From NCBI GenBank assembly GCA_946478635.1, contig CAMLCX010000240.1, forward strand, positions 1 through 7,262: a stretch of DNA of 7,262 nt, read 5' to 3'. Positions within the stretch are counted from its first letter, which is position 1. Every line of letters begins with the position of its first letter. The notes beneath the pieces were generated by a model. It did no database searches. It saw nothing but the letters and a program-made list of their open reading frames with translations, and was not told the origin of the DNA. Shown piece by piece: positions 1 to 6,102 of this stretch. The translations under genes were made by a program, and so were the position numbers. This stretch comes from an uncultured Pseudomonadota bacterium (lineage in GTDB: Bacteria > Desulfobacterota_B > Binatia > UBA9968).

Positions 1-861
1 CAGACGCTTCGCGGCCGCTTGAACCGCGCGAGCGGCATAGATGCGGGCGAGGTGCGCCCGATAGTCGGCCGCGGCGTTTAGGTCTTCGAGCGGATCCACG
101 CCTTCGGAAACTAGCGCAGTGCTGGCTTCGATCAATTTGGCGCCGAGTTTGTTCCCGCGCAGCCGCTCCTCAACCGCGCGGGCGCGGAAAGGCTTTTCGC
201 CCAAGCCCGTGACCCCGATGCCGATATCCTCGCAGCGGCCTTTGGAATCCGTTCGCAGCGCAACCGCCACGCCCACGATTGCGAATCCGGAAGCCTGCTG
301 CGGCGCCTTGAGGTATGCACAACCGGACCGGCGCGCCGCCGCCGGCACATGAATCTCCGTCAAGACCTCGTTCGCTTTGATGGCCGTAGTCATCGGCCCG
401 AGAAAAAACTCTTCGGCGTCATGGAAGCGCTCACCGTTCGGTCCGTTGATTCTCAACTGCCCGCCCAGGGCCAGGATCGCCGCCGGCAAATCTGCGGCCG
501 GGTCGCCGTGCACCAGGCTCCCCCCAATAGTGCCACGGTTGCGCACTTGCACGTCGCCGATGGCGCGCGCCGTCTGACAGAGCAACGGACACCTTGTCTT
601 GAGCAGCGCGGAGGTCTCGATTTGATAGTGCGTGGCAAGCGCGCCGATAGTCAATTTGTCACCCTGTTGCGTGATTCTGTTCAAGCCGGAAATTTTGCCG
701 ATATCGATCAATAGCCCCGGGTTGACGAGTCTTAGCTTCATTAGGGGCAACAGACTCTGCCCGCCGGCGATCAGCTTGGCATCTTCGCCATGGTCGGCGA
801 GCGCGCGAATGACTTCGGCCATACTCGTTGGCGCGATGTAGTCGAAACTTGCAGGGATCAT
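1..861 (-). CDS. coxM: FAD-binding (medium) subunit of a form II CoxSLM-type molybdenum hydroxylase, 3' end cut by window edge
   Basis: This is the flavoprotein subunit of a three-part molybdenum hydroxylase in the cytoplasm. It takes electrons from the [2Fe-2S] subunit through FAD to a quinone or other acceptor. I translated it by hand from the minus strand: 287 codons stay open from ATG at 861 to the first base of the window, with no stop. It begins MIPASFDYIAPTSMAEVI. It shows the family's FAD-binding signatures AGGQSLLP (residues 32-39) and TIGGS (111-115) followed by HGDPAADLPA. It ends near ADYRAHLARIYAARAV (266-280), the usual C-terminal sequence. Family members are about 285-295 residues, so only a few codons should be missing. 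The start is clear: GGGAG lies 7 bases upstream, and ATG overlaps the large-subunit stop as ATGA (858-861), which implies translational coupling. The FAD assignment is firm; the physiological substrate of the complex is not. Confidence 0.93.
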   Translation of the reverse strand, partial: MIPASFDYIAPTSMAEVIRALADHGEDAKLIAGGQSLLPLMKLRLVNPGLLIDIGKISGLNRITQQGDKLTIGALATHYQIETSALLKTRCPLLCQTARAIGDVQVRNRGTIGGSLVHGDPAADLPAAILALGGQLRINGPNGERFHDAEEFFLGPMTTAIKANEVLTEIHVPAAARRSGCAYLKAPQQASGFAIVGVAVALRTDSKGRCEDIGIGVTGLGEKPFRARAVEERLRGNKLGAKLIEASTALVSEGVDPLEDLNAAADYRAHLARIYAARAVQAAAKRL

Positions 862-3182
862 CGGCGCGCTCCCGCAGCGGGCGCGCCCCGGCACAAGCGC
901 CAAACTTTTTGCGGCGTCAGCGGCATGTCGACATGCGTCACGCCGAAGGGCGCCAGGGCGTCCACCACCGCGTTCACCATCGCCGGCGTCGAGCCGATGG
1001 TACCGGCCTCGCCGATGCCTTTGATCCCCAGCGGATTCACCGGCGTCGGTGTTTCTGTGCGCGCCAGCTTGAGCCGCGGCAAGTCGGCGGCGCGCGGCAG
1101 GGCGTAGTCCATCAAGCTGCCGGTCAGCAACTGGCCATTTTCATCGTAGACGATTTCCTCGAAGAGCGCCTGACCGAGGCCCTGAGCGATGCCGCCTTGC
1201 ACCTGGCCATCAACCAGCAATGGATTGATCACCTTGCCGCAGTCATCCACGGCGATGTATTTTTTGATTTCGATGCGGCCGGTTTGCGGATCGACCTCGA
1301 CGACACAGATGTGGGTGCCGAACGGAAAAGTAAAATTTGCCGGCTCGAAAGTCGCATCTGCGGCAAGTTCTCTCGGCAAATTCTCCGGCAGATTCGTTGC
1401 TTCACGCGCCTGATGCGCGATTTGCTGGATCGTCAGTCCCTTGCGCGGCACGCCTTTGACGTTGAATTTGCCATCGGAAAAAACCAGGTCGTCGGCATCG
1501 ACCTCAAAAATATGCGAAGCCAACTCGCGCGCCTGCTCTTTCACTTTCTCCGCCGCTTGGTAGACAGCGATGCCGCCCACCGCCGTCGCCCGGCTGCCGA
1601 AGGTACCGATGCCCTTGGCAACCAACGCGGTATCGCCGTGAATGACGCTGATGTCATCCAACTCGACGCCCAGCTGATCGGCGACGATCTGCGCGAAGGA
1701 AGTTTTCTGCCCCTGTCCGTGCGGCGAAGCGCCGGAGTAGACGTTCACTTTTCCGTCCGGCTCCACTTCGACTTTGCCGTATTCCCAAAATCCCGGTCCC
1801 ATGCCGCAGATTTCCACGTAGGTCGACACGCCGACGCCCAAATATCGGCCGCGGCTTCTCAGCCGCTCCTGCTCCCGGCGCAATTTTCCATAGCCGGCAA
1901 GCTTCAGCGCCTTAGCAAGCGCCGACTGATAGTTGCCGCTGTCGTAGGCAAGTCCCGTCGCTGTCTTAAACGGAAATTCCGTTGATTTTGGAAAATTCTT
2001 CTGGCGTAGTTTGACCGGATCGAGCCGCAACTCCCGGGCTACACAGTCCATCAGCCGTTCGATCAAGTAGGTCGCTTCGGGCCGCCCCGCCCCGCGATAG
2101 GCATCCGTCGACATTTTGTTGGTGAACGCCGCTTTGACCGTGATCGCGATCGCCGGGATTTTGTAACAGCCCGACAGCATGAGCCCGGTGAATGGTGGAA
2201 TCGCCGGGGTAAACAGCTGGTGATAGGCGCCGATATCCGCGATGACTCTATAGCGCAAGCCGAGAATGGTCCCATCCTTCTTGACCGCCGCTTCCACTTC
2301 GCCCACCTGGCCACGGCCATGAATTGTCGCTCGAATATTTTCCCGCCGCTCTTCAATCCACTTCACCGGCCGATTGAGTTTAAGCGCGAGATAGCCGAGC
2401 AGCGCTTCCTCAGCATAGACGTTGAGCTTGCTGCCGAATCCGCCGCCCACTTCCGGCGCGATCACGCGCACCTGATTTTCGGGAAGCTTCAGCATCTGCG
2501 AAAGATGAGCCTTGAGCAGATGGGGAATCTGCGTCGATGACCAAACCGTGAGATCTTTCGAATCGGCAAGATAGCGCGCCACCACACCGCGGGGTTCCAT
2601 GGCGATCGGCGCCAAACGCTGGTGCACCAATCGCTGCTTGACGATCCTGTCCGCCTGCTTGAATGCTCTGGCCACGTCCCCTTGCTCTTGCTGCCAACTA
2701 AAGGCGAGGTTGTCCGGCCACTCGGAATGGATCACGGGGGAGTTGGGAGTCAGCGATTTTTCGGGATCGGTAACGACGGGCAACGGCTCATAGTCGACCT
2801 GTATCAAATCAAGAGCATCCCGCGCCGCATAGCGATCCTCGGCGGCGACGACGGCAACTCCTTCGCCGACGTAGCACACTTTGTCGGCGGCCAGCACGCG
2901 ATGCGGGGGAATTCTCAGCGTCGGATTATCCGCGGTAGTCGGGATCGTACCGATCTCGTCTTTGATCTCGCGGCCCGTGAAAACCGCGATGACGCCGGCC
3001 CTTTGCCGCGCCGCATTCGCGTCGATGTTTTTGATCCGCGCATGCGCGTGCGGGCTGCGCAGAATCGCAACGTGCAGTATTCCCGGCAATTTCACGTCGT
3101 CGACGTAGACGCCGAGCCCGCGCATCAAACTCGGATCCTCGTGCCGCTTTACCCGCGCGCCAACAAGTTTACTGACAGGCAT
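858..3182 (-). CDS. coxL: Large molybdopterin-binding subunit, form II CoxL / xanthine dehydrogenase family
   Basis: This is the catalytic subunit, 774 residues, which binds the molybdopterin cofactor and hydroxylates a substrate using water-derived oxygen. The N-terminal aldehyde oxidase/xanthine dehydrogenase a/b hammerhead domain covers about residues 15-135, including VGEGVAVVAAEDRYAA (105-120). The molybdopterin-binding part follows, with VGGGFGSK (245-252), the HGQGQKTSFAQIVAD segment (488-502), HGDT (515-518), DDCGKVINP (646-654) and the catalytic glutamate E725 in KGIGEAG. The active-site loop is AYRGAGR (361-367). Mo-Cu CO dehydrogenase (form I) has AYxCSFR there, with a cysteine that holds copper. 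Here glycine 364 replaces it, so aerobic CO oxidation is unlikely and the true substrate is unknown. The gene starts 3 bases after the small-subunit stop with no visible Shine-Dalgarno, so it probably depends on reinitiation. It overlaps the FAD subunit by 4 bases. Alternatives are a nicotine-, isoquinoline- or other heterocycle-type hydroxylase. Confidence 0.96.
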   Translation of the reverse strand: MPVSKLVGARVKRHEDPSLMRGLGVYVDDVKLPGILHVAILRSPHAHARIKNIDANAARQRAGVIAVFTGREIKDEIGTIPTTADNPTLRIPPHRVLAADKVCYVGEGVAVVAAEDRYAARDALDLIQVDYEPLPVVTDPEKSLTPNSPVIHSEWPDNLAFSWQQEQGDVARAFKQADRIVKQRLVHQRLAPIAMEPRGVVARYLADSKDLTVWSSTQIPHLLKAHLSQMLKLPENQVRVIAPEVGGGFGSKLNVYAEEALLGYLALKLNRPVKWIEERRENIRATIHGRGQVGEVEAAVKKDGTILGLRYRVIADIGAYHQLFTPAIPPFTGLMLSGCYKIPAIAITVKAAFTNKMSTDAYRGAGRPEATYLIERLMDCVARELRLDPVKLRQKNFPKSTEFPFKTATGLAYDSGNYQSALAKALKLAGYGKLRREQERLRSRGRYLGVGVSTYVEICGMGPGFWEYGKVEVEPDGKVNVYSGASPHGQGQKTSFAQIVADQLGVELDDISVIHGDTALVAKGIGTFGSRATAVGGIAVYQAAEKVKEQARELASHIFEVDADDLVFSDGKFNVKGVPRKGLTIQQIAHQAREATNLPENLPRELAADATFEPANFTFPFGTHICVVEVDPQTGRIEIKKYIAVDDCGKVINPLLVDGQVQGGIAQGLGQALFEEIVYDENGQLLTGSLMDYALPRAADLPRLKLARTETPTPVNPLGIKGIGEAGTIGSTPAMVNAVVDALAPFGVTHVDMPLTPQKVWRLCRGAPAAGARR

Positions 3183-3185
3183 AGA

Positions 3186-3752
3186 TTAATTTTGGATTCT
3201 AGATTTCGAACTACTACGGCTCGTTGCCTTCTTTTTGCCGCTTCTTGACTCACGCCCCTCGCCTCGCGCCTTCCGCCTGGTTAACCGCGCCGCCATCTGC
3301 ACCGCGTCGACGATATGTTGATAGCCGGTGCAACGGCAGAGGTTTCCATCGATCGCGTGGCGAATCTCGACCTCCGTCGGTTTGGGATTTCTCTTCAAAA
3401 GTTGATACGCGGACAGAATCATCCCCGGCGTGCAAAAACCGCATTGCAGGCCGTGACACTCCCAAAACGCTTCCTGGATCGGGTGCAGCTTTTCGCCCGG
3501 CGCTAACCCTTCAATCGTCAGTAGCTCGCCGCCATCCGCCTGCACCGCCAGCACGGTGCAAGATTTAACCGTCGCGCCGTCGAGCATCACCGTGCACGCG
3601 CCGCAGATGCTCGTATCGCAACCGATATGCGTGCCGGTCAGGCCCGCGTCATCGCGAAGCAAATACACCAGCAGCAGTCGGGGCTCGACTTCGAACTCCC
3701 GCACCACCCCATTGATTTTGACTGAAATCTTTTTCTTCGGCACAGGATCCAT
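3186..3752 (-). CDS. coxS: Small [2Fe-2S] subunit of the CoxSLM-type molybdenum hydroxylase
   Basis: This iron-sulfur subunit carries electrons from the molybdenum site to FAD. With the start at 3752 it has 188 residues. All eight cluster cysteines are present: C45, C50, C53 and C65 form the plant-ferredoxin-type site ([10 protein letters not shown]), and C104, C107, C139 and C141 form the second site ([10 protein letters not shown] and NLCRCTGYQ). The frame is open up to an ATG at 3869, but the extra 39 residues do not resemble the family. [16 protein letters not shown] matches the normal N-terminus, so I chose 3752; another ATG at 3824 is possible. AAAGG sits close upstream, so the ribosome site is not decisive. 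After the conserved core ends near residue 158, there is an unusual tail of about 30 residues rich in Arg, Lys, Gly and Ser. Family members are usually about 155-170 residues. It is the first gene of the S-L-M operon. Confidence 0.93.
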   Translation of the reverse strand: MDPVPKKKISVKINGVVREFEVEPRLLLVYLLRDDAGLTGTHIGCDTSICGACTVMLDGATVKSCTVLAVQADGGELLTIEGLAPGEKLHPIQEAFWECHGLQCGFCTPGMILSAYQLLKRNPKPTEVEIRHAIDGNLCRCTGYQHIVDAVQMAARLTRRKARGEGRESRSGKKKATSRSSSKSRIQN

Positions 3753-3872
3753 GGCCTTTGTCCAGTTTTGCCCTAGCCATATCGCAGCGCGACGGCCGGG
3801 AGCAAGCCATTTTTCCGCTGTCATCGGGCTTTCGCTGTTAGCGCCATGAGAGTTGCGCCAGTGTGTCATCTG

Positions 3873-3901
3873 TTAACACGACCCTGGTTTTCGACTATAA
3901 A
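3873..3901 (+). promoter_or_regulatory. Near-consensus sigma70 promoter for the GST gene
   Basis: TTAACA (3873-3878, 5 of 6 to TTGACA) is followed by a 17-base spacer and TATAAA (3896-3901, 5 of 6 to TATAAT). Transcription would start near 3908, giving a leader of about 17 bases that consists almost only of the ribosome binding site. Position, spacing and strand all fit the gene at 3925. Confidence 0.7.
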
Positions 3902-3910
3902 TTTAGCCAA

Positions 3911-3917
3911 AAGGAGG
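3911..3917 (+). promoter_or_regulatory. Strong Shine-Dalgarno of the GST gene
   Basis: AAGGAGG lies 7 bases before the ATG at 3925. It fixes that start and suggests efficient translation. Confidence 0.85.
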
Positions 3918-3924
3918 TGCACTG

Positions 3925-4584
3925 ATGGCTATCGAACTCTACTGGGGCAGCGGCAGCCCGTTCGCCTGGCGCGTGATGCTGGCGCTCGAAGTGAAGAAGC
4001 TGGCGTACGAATCGAAGCTTCTGGAATTCTCCAAGAACGAACACAAAACACCCGCTTACCTGCAACTCAATCCGCGCGGCAAAGTGCCGACGCTCAAAGA
4101 CGGCGACTTCGTGATCTACGAATCCATTGCGATCATCGCTTATCTCGATCGCAAATATCCGGAGCCGCCGCTCTTCGGCAAAACCCCGGAGGAAGCCGGC
4201 TTAATCTGGCGTACAATATCGGAATGCGAGTCCTATCTCGTCAGCGCGGGCGACAAGGTCGTCCGTCCGGTTTTCTTCGGCAAAGGCCTGGAAAAAGTTG
4301 ACGAGATTCAACAAGCGGCACAAGTGATTCGCCAGGAATTACAATCCATCGATGCGCGACTCGCCCAAGCGAATTGGCTTGCAGGCGGGCAGATTTCCGC
4401 CGCGGACATCAGTGTGTTTCCCGTGATTCAGTTGCTCTTGCGCGCAGCCTCGAAAGAAGCGGCCCAGCCGTTTCATTTGGGCTTGATGCCCCTGGCGCAA
4501 ACTTATCCAAACGTCGCCCGATGGGCTCAGCGGATAGAAGCACTGCCGGGCTATCAGCGCACCTATCCGCCGCACTGGAGATAG
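3925..4584 (+). CDS. Glutathione S-transferase family protein
   Basis: This is a soluble 219-residue protein of the usual GST length. The N-terminal thioredoxin-like domain (about 1-82) begins IELYWGSGSPFAWRVMLAL. S11, just before P12, sits where the glutathione-activating Ser/Cys/Tyr is found. The cis-proline motif is KVPTL (P55), and ESIAI (66-70) contains the Glu-Ser pair that holds the glutathione gamma-glutamyl group. The helical C-terminal domain (about 90-215) has WLAGGQISAADISVFP, with the S158-x-x-D161 helix N-cap box typical of GSTs. The protein would conjugate glutathione to an electrophile, or act as a glutathione-dependent isomerase, dehalogenase or peroxidase; the sequence does not say which. 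It has its own promoter and ribosome site and is divergent from the molybdenum hydroxylase operon. Shared pathway membership is plausible but inferred. I see no clear terminator after it. Confidence 0.93.
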   Translation: MAIELYWGSGSPFAWRVMLALEVKKLAYESKLLEFSKNEHKTPAYLQLNPRGKVPTLKDGDFVIYESIAIIAYLDRKYPEPPLFGKTPEEAGLIWRTISECESYLVSAGDKVVRPVFFGKGLEKVDEIQQAAQVIRQELQSIDARLAQANWLAGGQISAADISVFPVIQLLLRAASKEAAQPFHLGLMPLAQTYPNVARWAQRIEALPGYQRTYPPHWR

Positions 4585-4642
4585 CCGATGGGTTCTCGCG
4601 CCCTTAAACTCGGAAATGCCTTGCCGGGATCGGCCAGCGCGG

Positions 4643-4653
4643 CGACCGATCGG
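4643..4653 (+). promoter_or_regulatory. Upstream operator-like site (CGACCGATCGG)
   Basis: This contains the 8-base palindrome CCGATCGG (4646-4653). The 11-base unit matches CGACCGAACGG at 4696-4706 in all but one position, and the two lie 53 bases apart on either side of the -35 box. The repetition suggests a regulator binding site; the regulator is unknown. Confidence 0.35.
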
Positions 4654-4668
4654 AAGTTGCAAGTGGCA

Positions 4669-4696
4669 TTGACAGCGTAGAGCAGCGCATGATACC
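4669..4696 (+). promoter_or_regulatory. Probable promoter of the first substrate-binding protein gene
   Basis: A perfect TTGACA (4669-4674) is followed 16 bases later by GATACC (4691-4696), a weak -10 box (3 of 6). Transcription would start near 4703, about 23 bases before the ATG at 4726. The weak -10 next to a perfect -35 fits a regulated promoter. Read-through from the GST gene is also possible, as no terminator is visible between them. Confidence 0.45.
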
Positions 4697-4709
4697 GACC
4701 GAACGGTCG
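4696..4709 (+). promoter_or_regulatory. Downstream operator-like palindrome (CGACCGAACGGTCG)
   Basis: This is a perfect inverted repeat with 6-base arms (CGACCG and CGGTCG) around AA. It begins at the end of the proposed -10 box and covers the likely transcription start, where a bound repressor would block initiation. The short symmetric form resembles TetR-type operators, but this is inference. Confidence 0.4.
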
Positions 4710-4725
4710 AGTGCGCGGGAATTCA

Positions 4726-5706
4726 ATGCAGCGTTGGAAAATACTTTTCAAGTCGATCTTGCCTTGCTTGCTCATTTTTGGACTGGTAGCGGCGCAGGGC
4801 GACGCCGCGGAACGCGCCAAGCTCACCCTCGGTTATTCCAGTACCGGACCGACTGGCGTTGGCTTGTGGGTGGCAAAGGACATCGGCGCGTTCGATAAAT
4901 ACGGCGTCGAACCCAATCTCGTTTTCATTTCTTCGGGCCCGGTGATGGTGCCGGCGCTGATCGGCGGCGACGTTCAGGCCGCCATCGCCGGGGCGAATGC
5001 GGTGATCGCGGCGGTGCTCGCCGGCGCTCCGATCGTGTCGGTGGCGAGCCTGGCCAACCGTCCCTATCTGAGACTGTGGGTCCATCCTGAAATCAACCAA
5101 GTCGAAGAATTGCGCGGCAAAACCTTCGGCGTGTCGCGCTTCGGCGCGACGACCGATAACTTGACGAGGATTCTGCTGCGCCGGGTCGGTTTGGAAAACG
5201 CGGTCAATATCCGCCAGCTCGGCGGCACGCTCGAAGTGGGGCTCGCCTTTCGCCATCGGCAAATCGACGGCGCGGTGCTCGCGACTCTTCGCACCGACGT
5301 CCCGCACCGGATTCTGATCGAACTCGCCGACTCCGGCATCCAGTACTCCATGGGACAGCTTGTCGTCTCCCGCGATTTCCAACGCCGCTCTCCGGATACC
5401 CTGGAGAAAATCCTGCGCGCCTACATCGAAGGCGTGGCGGTGCTGCGCGACGCCAGTCAGCGCGAGCGGGTCTTGAAGACCGTGGCGCGCTACACCCGGC
5501 TCAAGGAAACCAAGGCGATTGAGGAAATCTATACGGACGCCGCGAAGTACGTCGACCGGGTTCCGCGCGTCGAGGCGGACGCGGTGTCCACGACTCTTGA
5601 GTTTATGGGCAAGAAAGGCCTGCCGATCGAAACCTTCGCCGACAACTCGATCATCGACCGCCTGGTGAAGGAAGGGTTCATCGATCAGGTTTACAAGAAA
5701 CGGTAA
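4726..5706 (+). CDS. ABC transporter substrate-binding protein, NMT1/THI5-SsuA/TauA-like
   Basis: This 326-residue periplasmic binding protein (type 2 fold) would capture a small organic substrate for an ABC importer. An N-terminal signal peptide is clear: MQRWKILFKS, then hydrophobic ILPCLLIFGLVAA, then a likely signal peptidase I site near residues 23-29 (VAA-QG or DAA-ER). There is no lipobox. The mature part starts with strand AKLTLGYS. Next come VGLWVAKDIGAFDKYGVEP (45-63), the family's helix and turn, then GGDVQAAIAGANAVIAAVLAG (80-100) and the second-domain entry LRGKTFGVSRFGATTD (129-144). A GTG at 4711 would add five residues but has no ribosome site. The ATG at 4726 has GGGA five bases upstream, so I prefer it. 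No permease or ATPase gene lies in the window. The ligand cannot be read from sequence; family members bind thiamine precursors, sulfonates, nitrate or aromatic compounds. Confidence 0.9.
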   Translation: MQRWKILFKSILPCLLIFGLVAAQGDAAERAKLTLGYSSTGPTGVGLWVAKDIGAFDKYGVEPNLVFISSGPVMVPALIGGDVQAAIAGANAVIAAVLAGAPIVSVASLANRPYLRLWVHPEINQVEELRGKTFGVSRFGATTDNLTRILLRRVGLENAVNIRQLGGTLEVGLAFRHRQIDGAVLATLRTDVPHRILIELADSGIQYSMGQLVVSRDFQRRSPDTLEKILRAYIEGVAVLRDASQRERVLKTVARYTRLKETKAIEEIYTDAAKYVDRVPRVEADAVSTTLEFMGKKGLPIETFADNSIIDRLVKEGFIDQVYKKR

Positions 5707-5763
5707 CCCGCCGATTAAATTCTATCCGATCTGCTTCATTGCGATCCTTATACAATATCTACT

Positions 5764-5791
5764 TTGACACGGCGCGGCTTGTTCAGATAAT
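5764..5791 (+). promoter_or_regulatory. Near-consensus sigma70 promoter for the second substrate-binding protein gene
   Basis: TTGACA (5764-5769, 6 of 6) is followed by a 16-base spacer and GATAAT (5786-5791, 5 of 6). An AT-rich stretch (about 5746-5763) lies just upstream, as an UP element would. Transcription would begin near 5798, about 374 bases before the next conventional start codon. Confidence 0.65.
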
Positions 5792-5846
5792 CTCATTGCA
5801 GCCAAAGAAAGACGCCCAATCGGTTGGTTGAGACGAGGAAGTCAGA

Positions 5847-5885
5847 ATGTTTGCCACATCAAAACACGCGGCGATTTATACTTAG
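5847..5885 (+). CDS. Possible 12-residue leader peptide (MFATSKHAAIYT)
   Basis: An ATG at 5847 opens a 12-codon frame ending in TAG. AGGA (5836-5839) lies 7 bases upstream, a normal ribosome-site distance. It starts about 50 bases after the predicted transcription start, where leader peptides that control attenuation are found. The peptide has no run of one amino acid that would point to a sensed metabolite. A frame this short can easily arise by chance. Confidence 0.2.
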   Translation: MFATSKHAAIYT

Positions 5886-5975
5886 GATGCTGTTGGGTTT
5901 TCCGAGAATTAGCCCGAATGATTCATGCTCCGAGGAAATCTGACGACACTCGGTTGATCGAGTTGTGACCCTGGA

Positions 5976-6102
5976 GGAACGAAGGCACCGGCGCGAATGT
6001 TTCATATTGGCTCGGCACTCGGCACGATGTTTGACCTTTTCGCTGCTGCCCTCATGGGGCACCACTTGCACCTTCAAGGCAAAGCTGCTTTGCCTTCGTT
6101 CC
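5976..6102. repeat. 12-base inverted repeat bounding 127 bases, flanked by GGA
   Basis: GGAACGAAGGCA (5976-5987) is the exact reverse complement of TGCCTTCGTTCC (6091-6102). A perfect 12-base pair is rarely expected by chance in about 465 bases. GGA directly flanks both outer ends (5973-5975 and 6103-6105). This is the layout of a small non-autonomous mobile element with terminal inverted repeats and a 3-base target duplication. It could instead be a long-range stem in the leader RNA. No transposase or known element is recognised. Confidence 0.4.

Larger units (their letters stand above)
3753..3924. other. Divergent intergenic region between coxS and the GST gene
   Basis: These 172 bases separate two genes that are transcribed away from each other, so promoters for both should lie here. 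The plus-strand promoter is clear and is listed separately. On the minus strand I find no convincing pair of boxes. A TTGCTC (reverse complement, around 3802-3807) with ATATGG 17 bases on is too weak to call. The small-subunit frame stays open through 3869, so part of this region would be coding if the start were further upstream. Confidence 0.6.

Noticed and set aside
828..1985. 385-codon plus-strand open frame
   Set aside because: It lies wholly opposite the large molybdenum subunit, whose motifs are unmistakable. The plus-strand product is His/Arg-rich and resembles no family; it is a shadow of the GC-rich coding strand.
2622..3248. 208-codon plus-strand open frame opposite the coxL start and coxS end
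   Set aside because: It crosses two real minus-strand genes and their junction, and its product has no recognisable domain.
4590..4640. Possible terminator after the GST gene (GGG/CCC and GCCG/CGGC short inverted repeats)
   Set aside because: Arms are only three or four bases and no T run follows.
4711..4725. GTG start that would extend the first substrate-binding protein by five residues
   Set aside because: It has no ribosome site and would put Arg-Gly-Asn-Ser before a signal peptide that already begins well at the ATG at 4726, which has GGGA upstream.
5851..5882. Second promoter candidate TTGCCA with TATACT
   Set aside because: The boxes are 20 bases apart, too far for normal sigma70 use, and the better pair at 5764-5791 lies just upstream.
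5859..6077. 72-codon minus-strand open frame in the gene-poor region
   Set aside because: There is no family resemblance, the composition is Arg/Ser-rich, no promoter was found for it, and it runs against the probable leader transcript.
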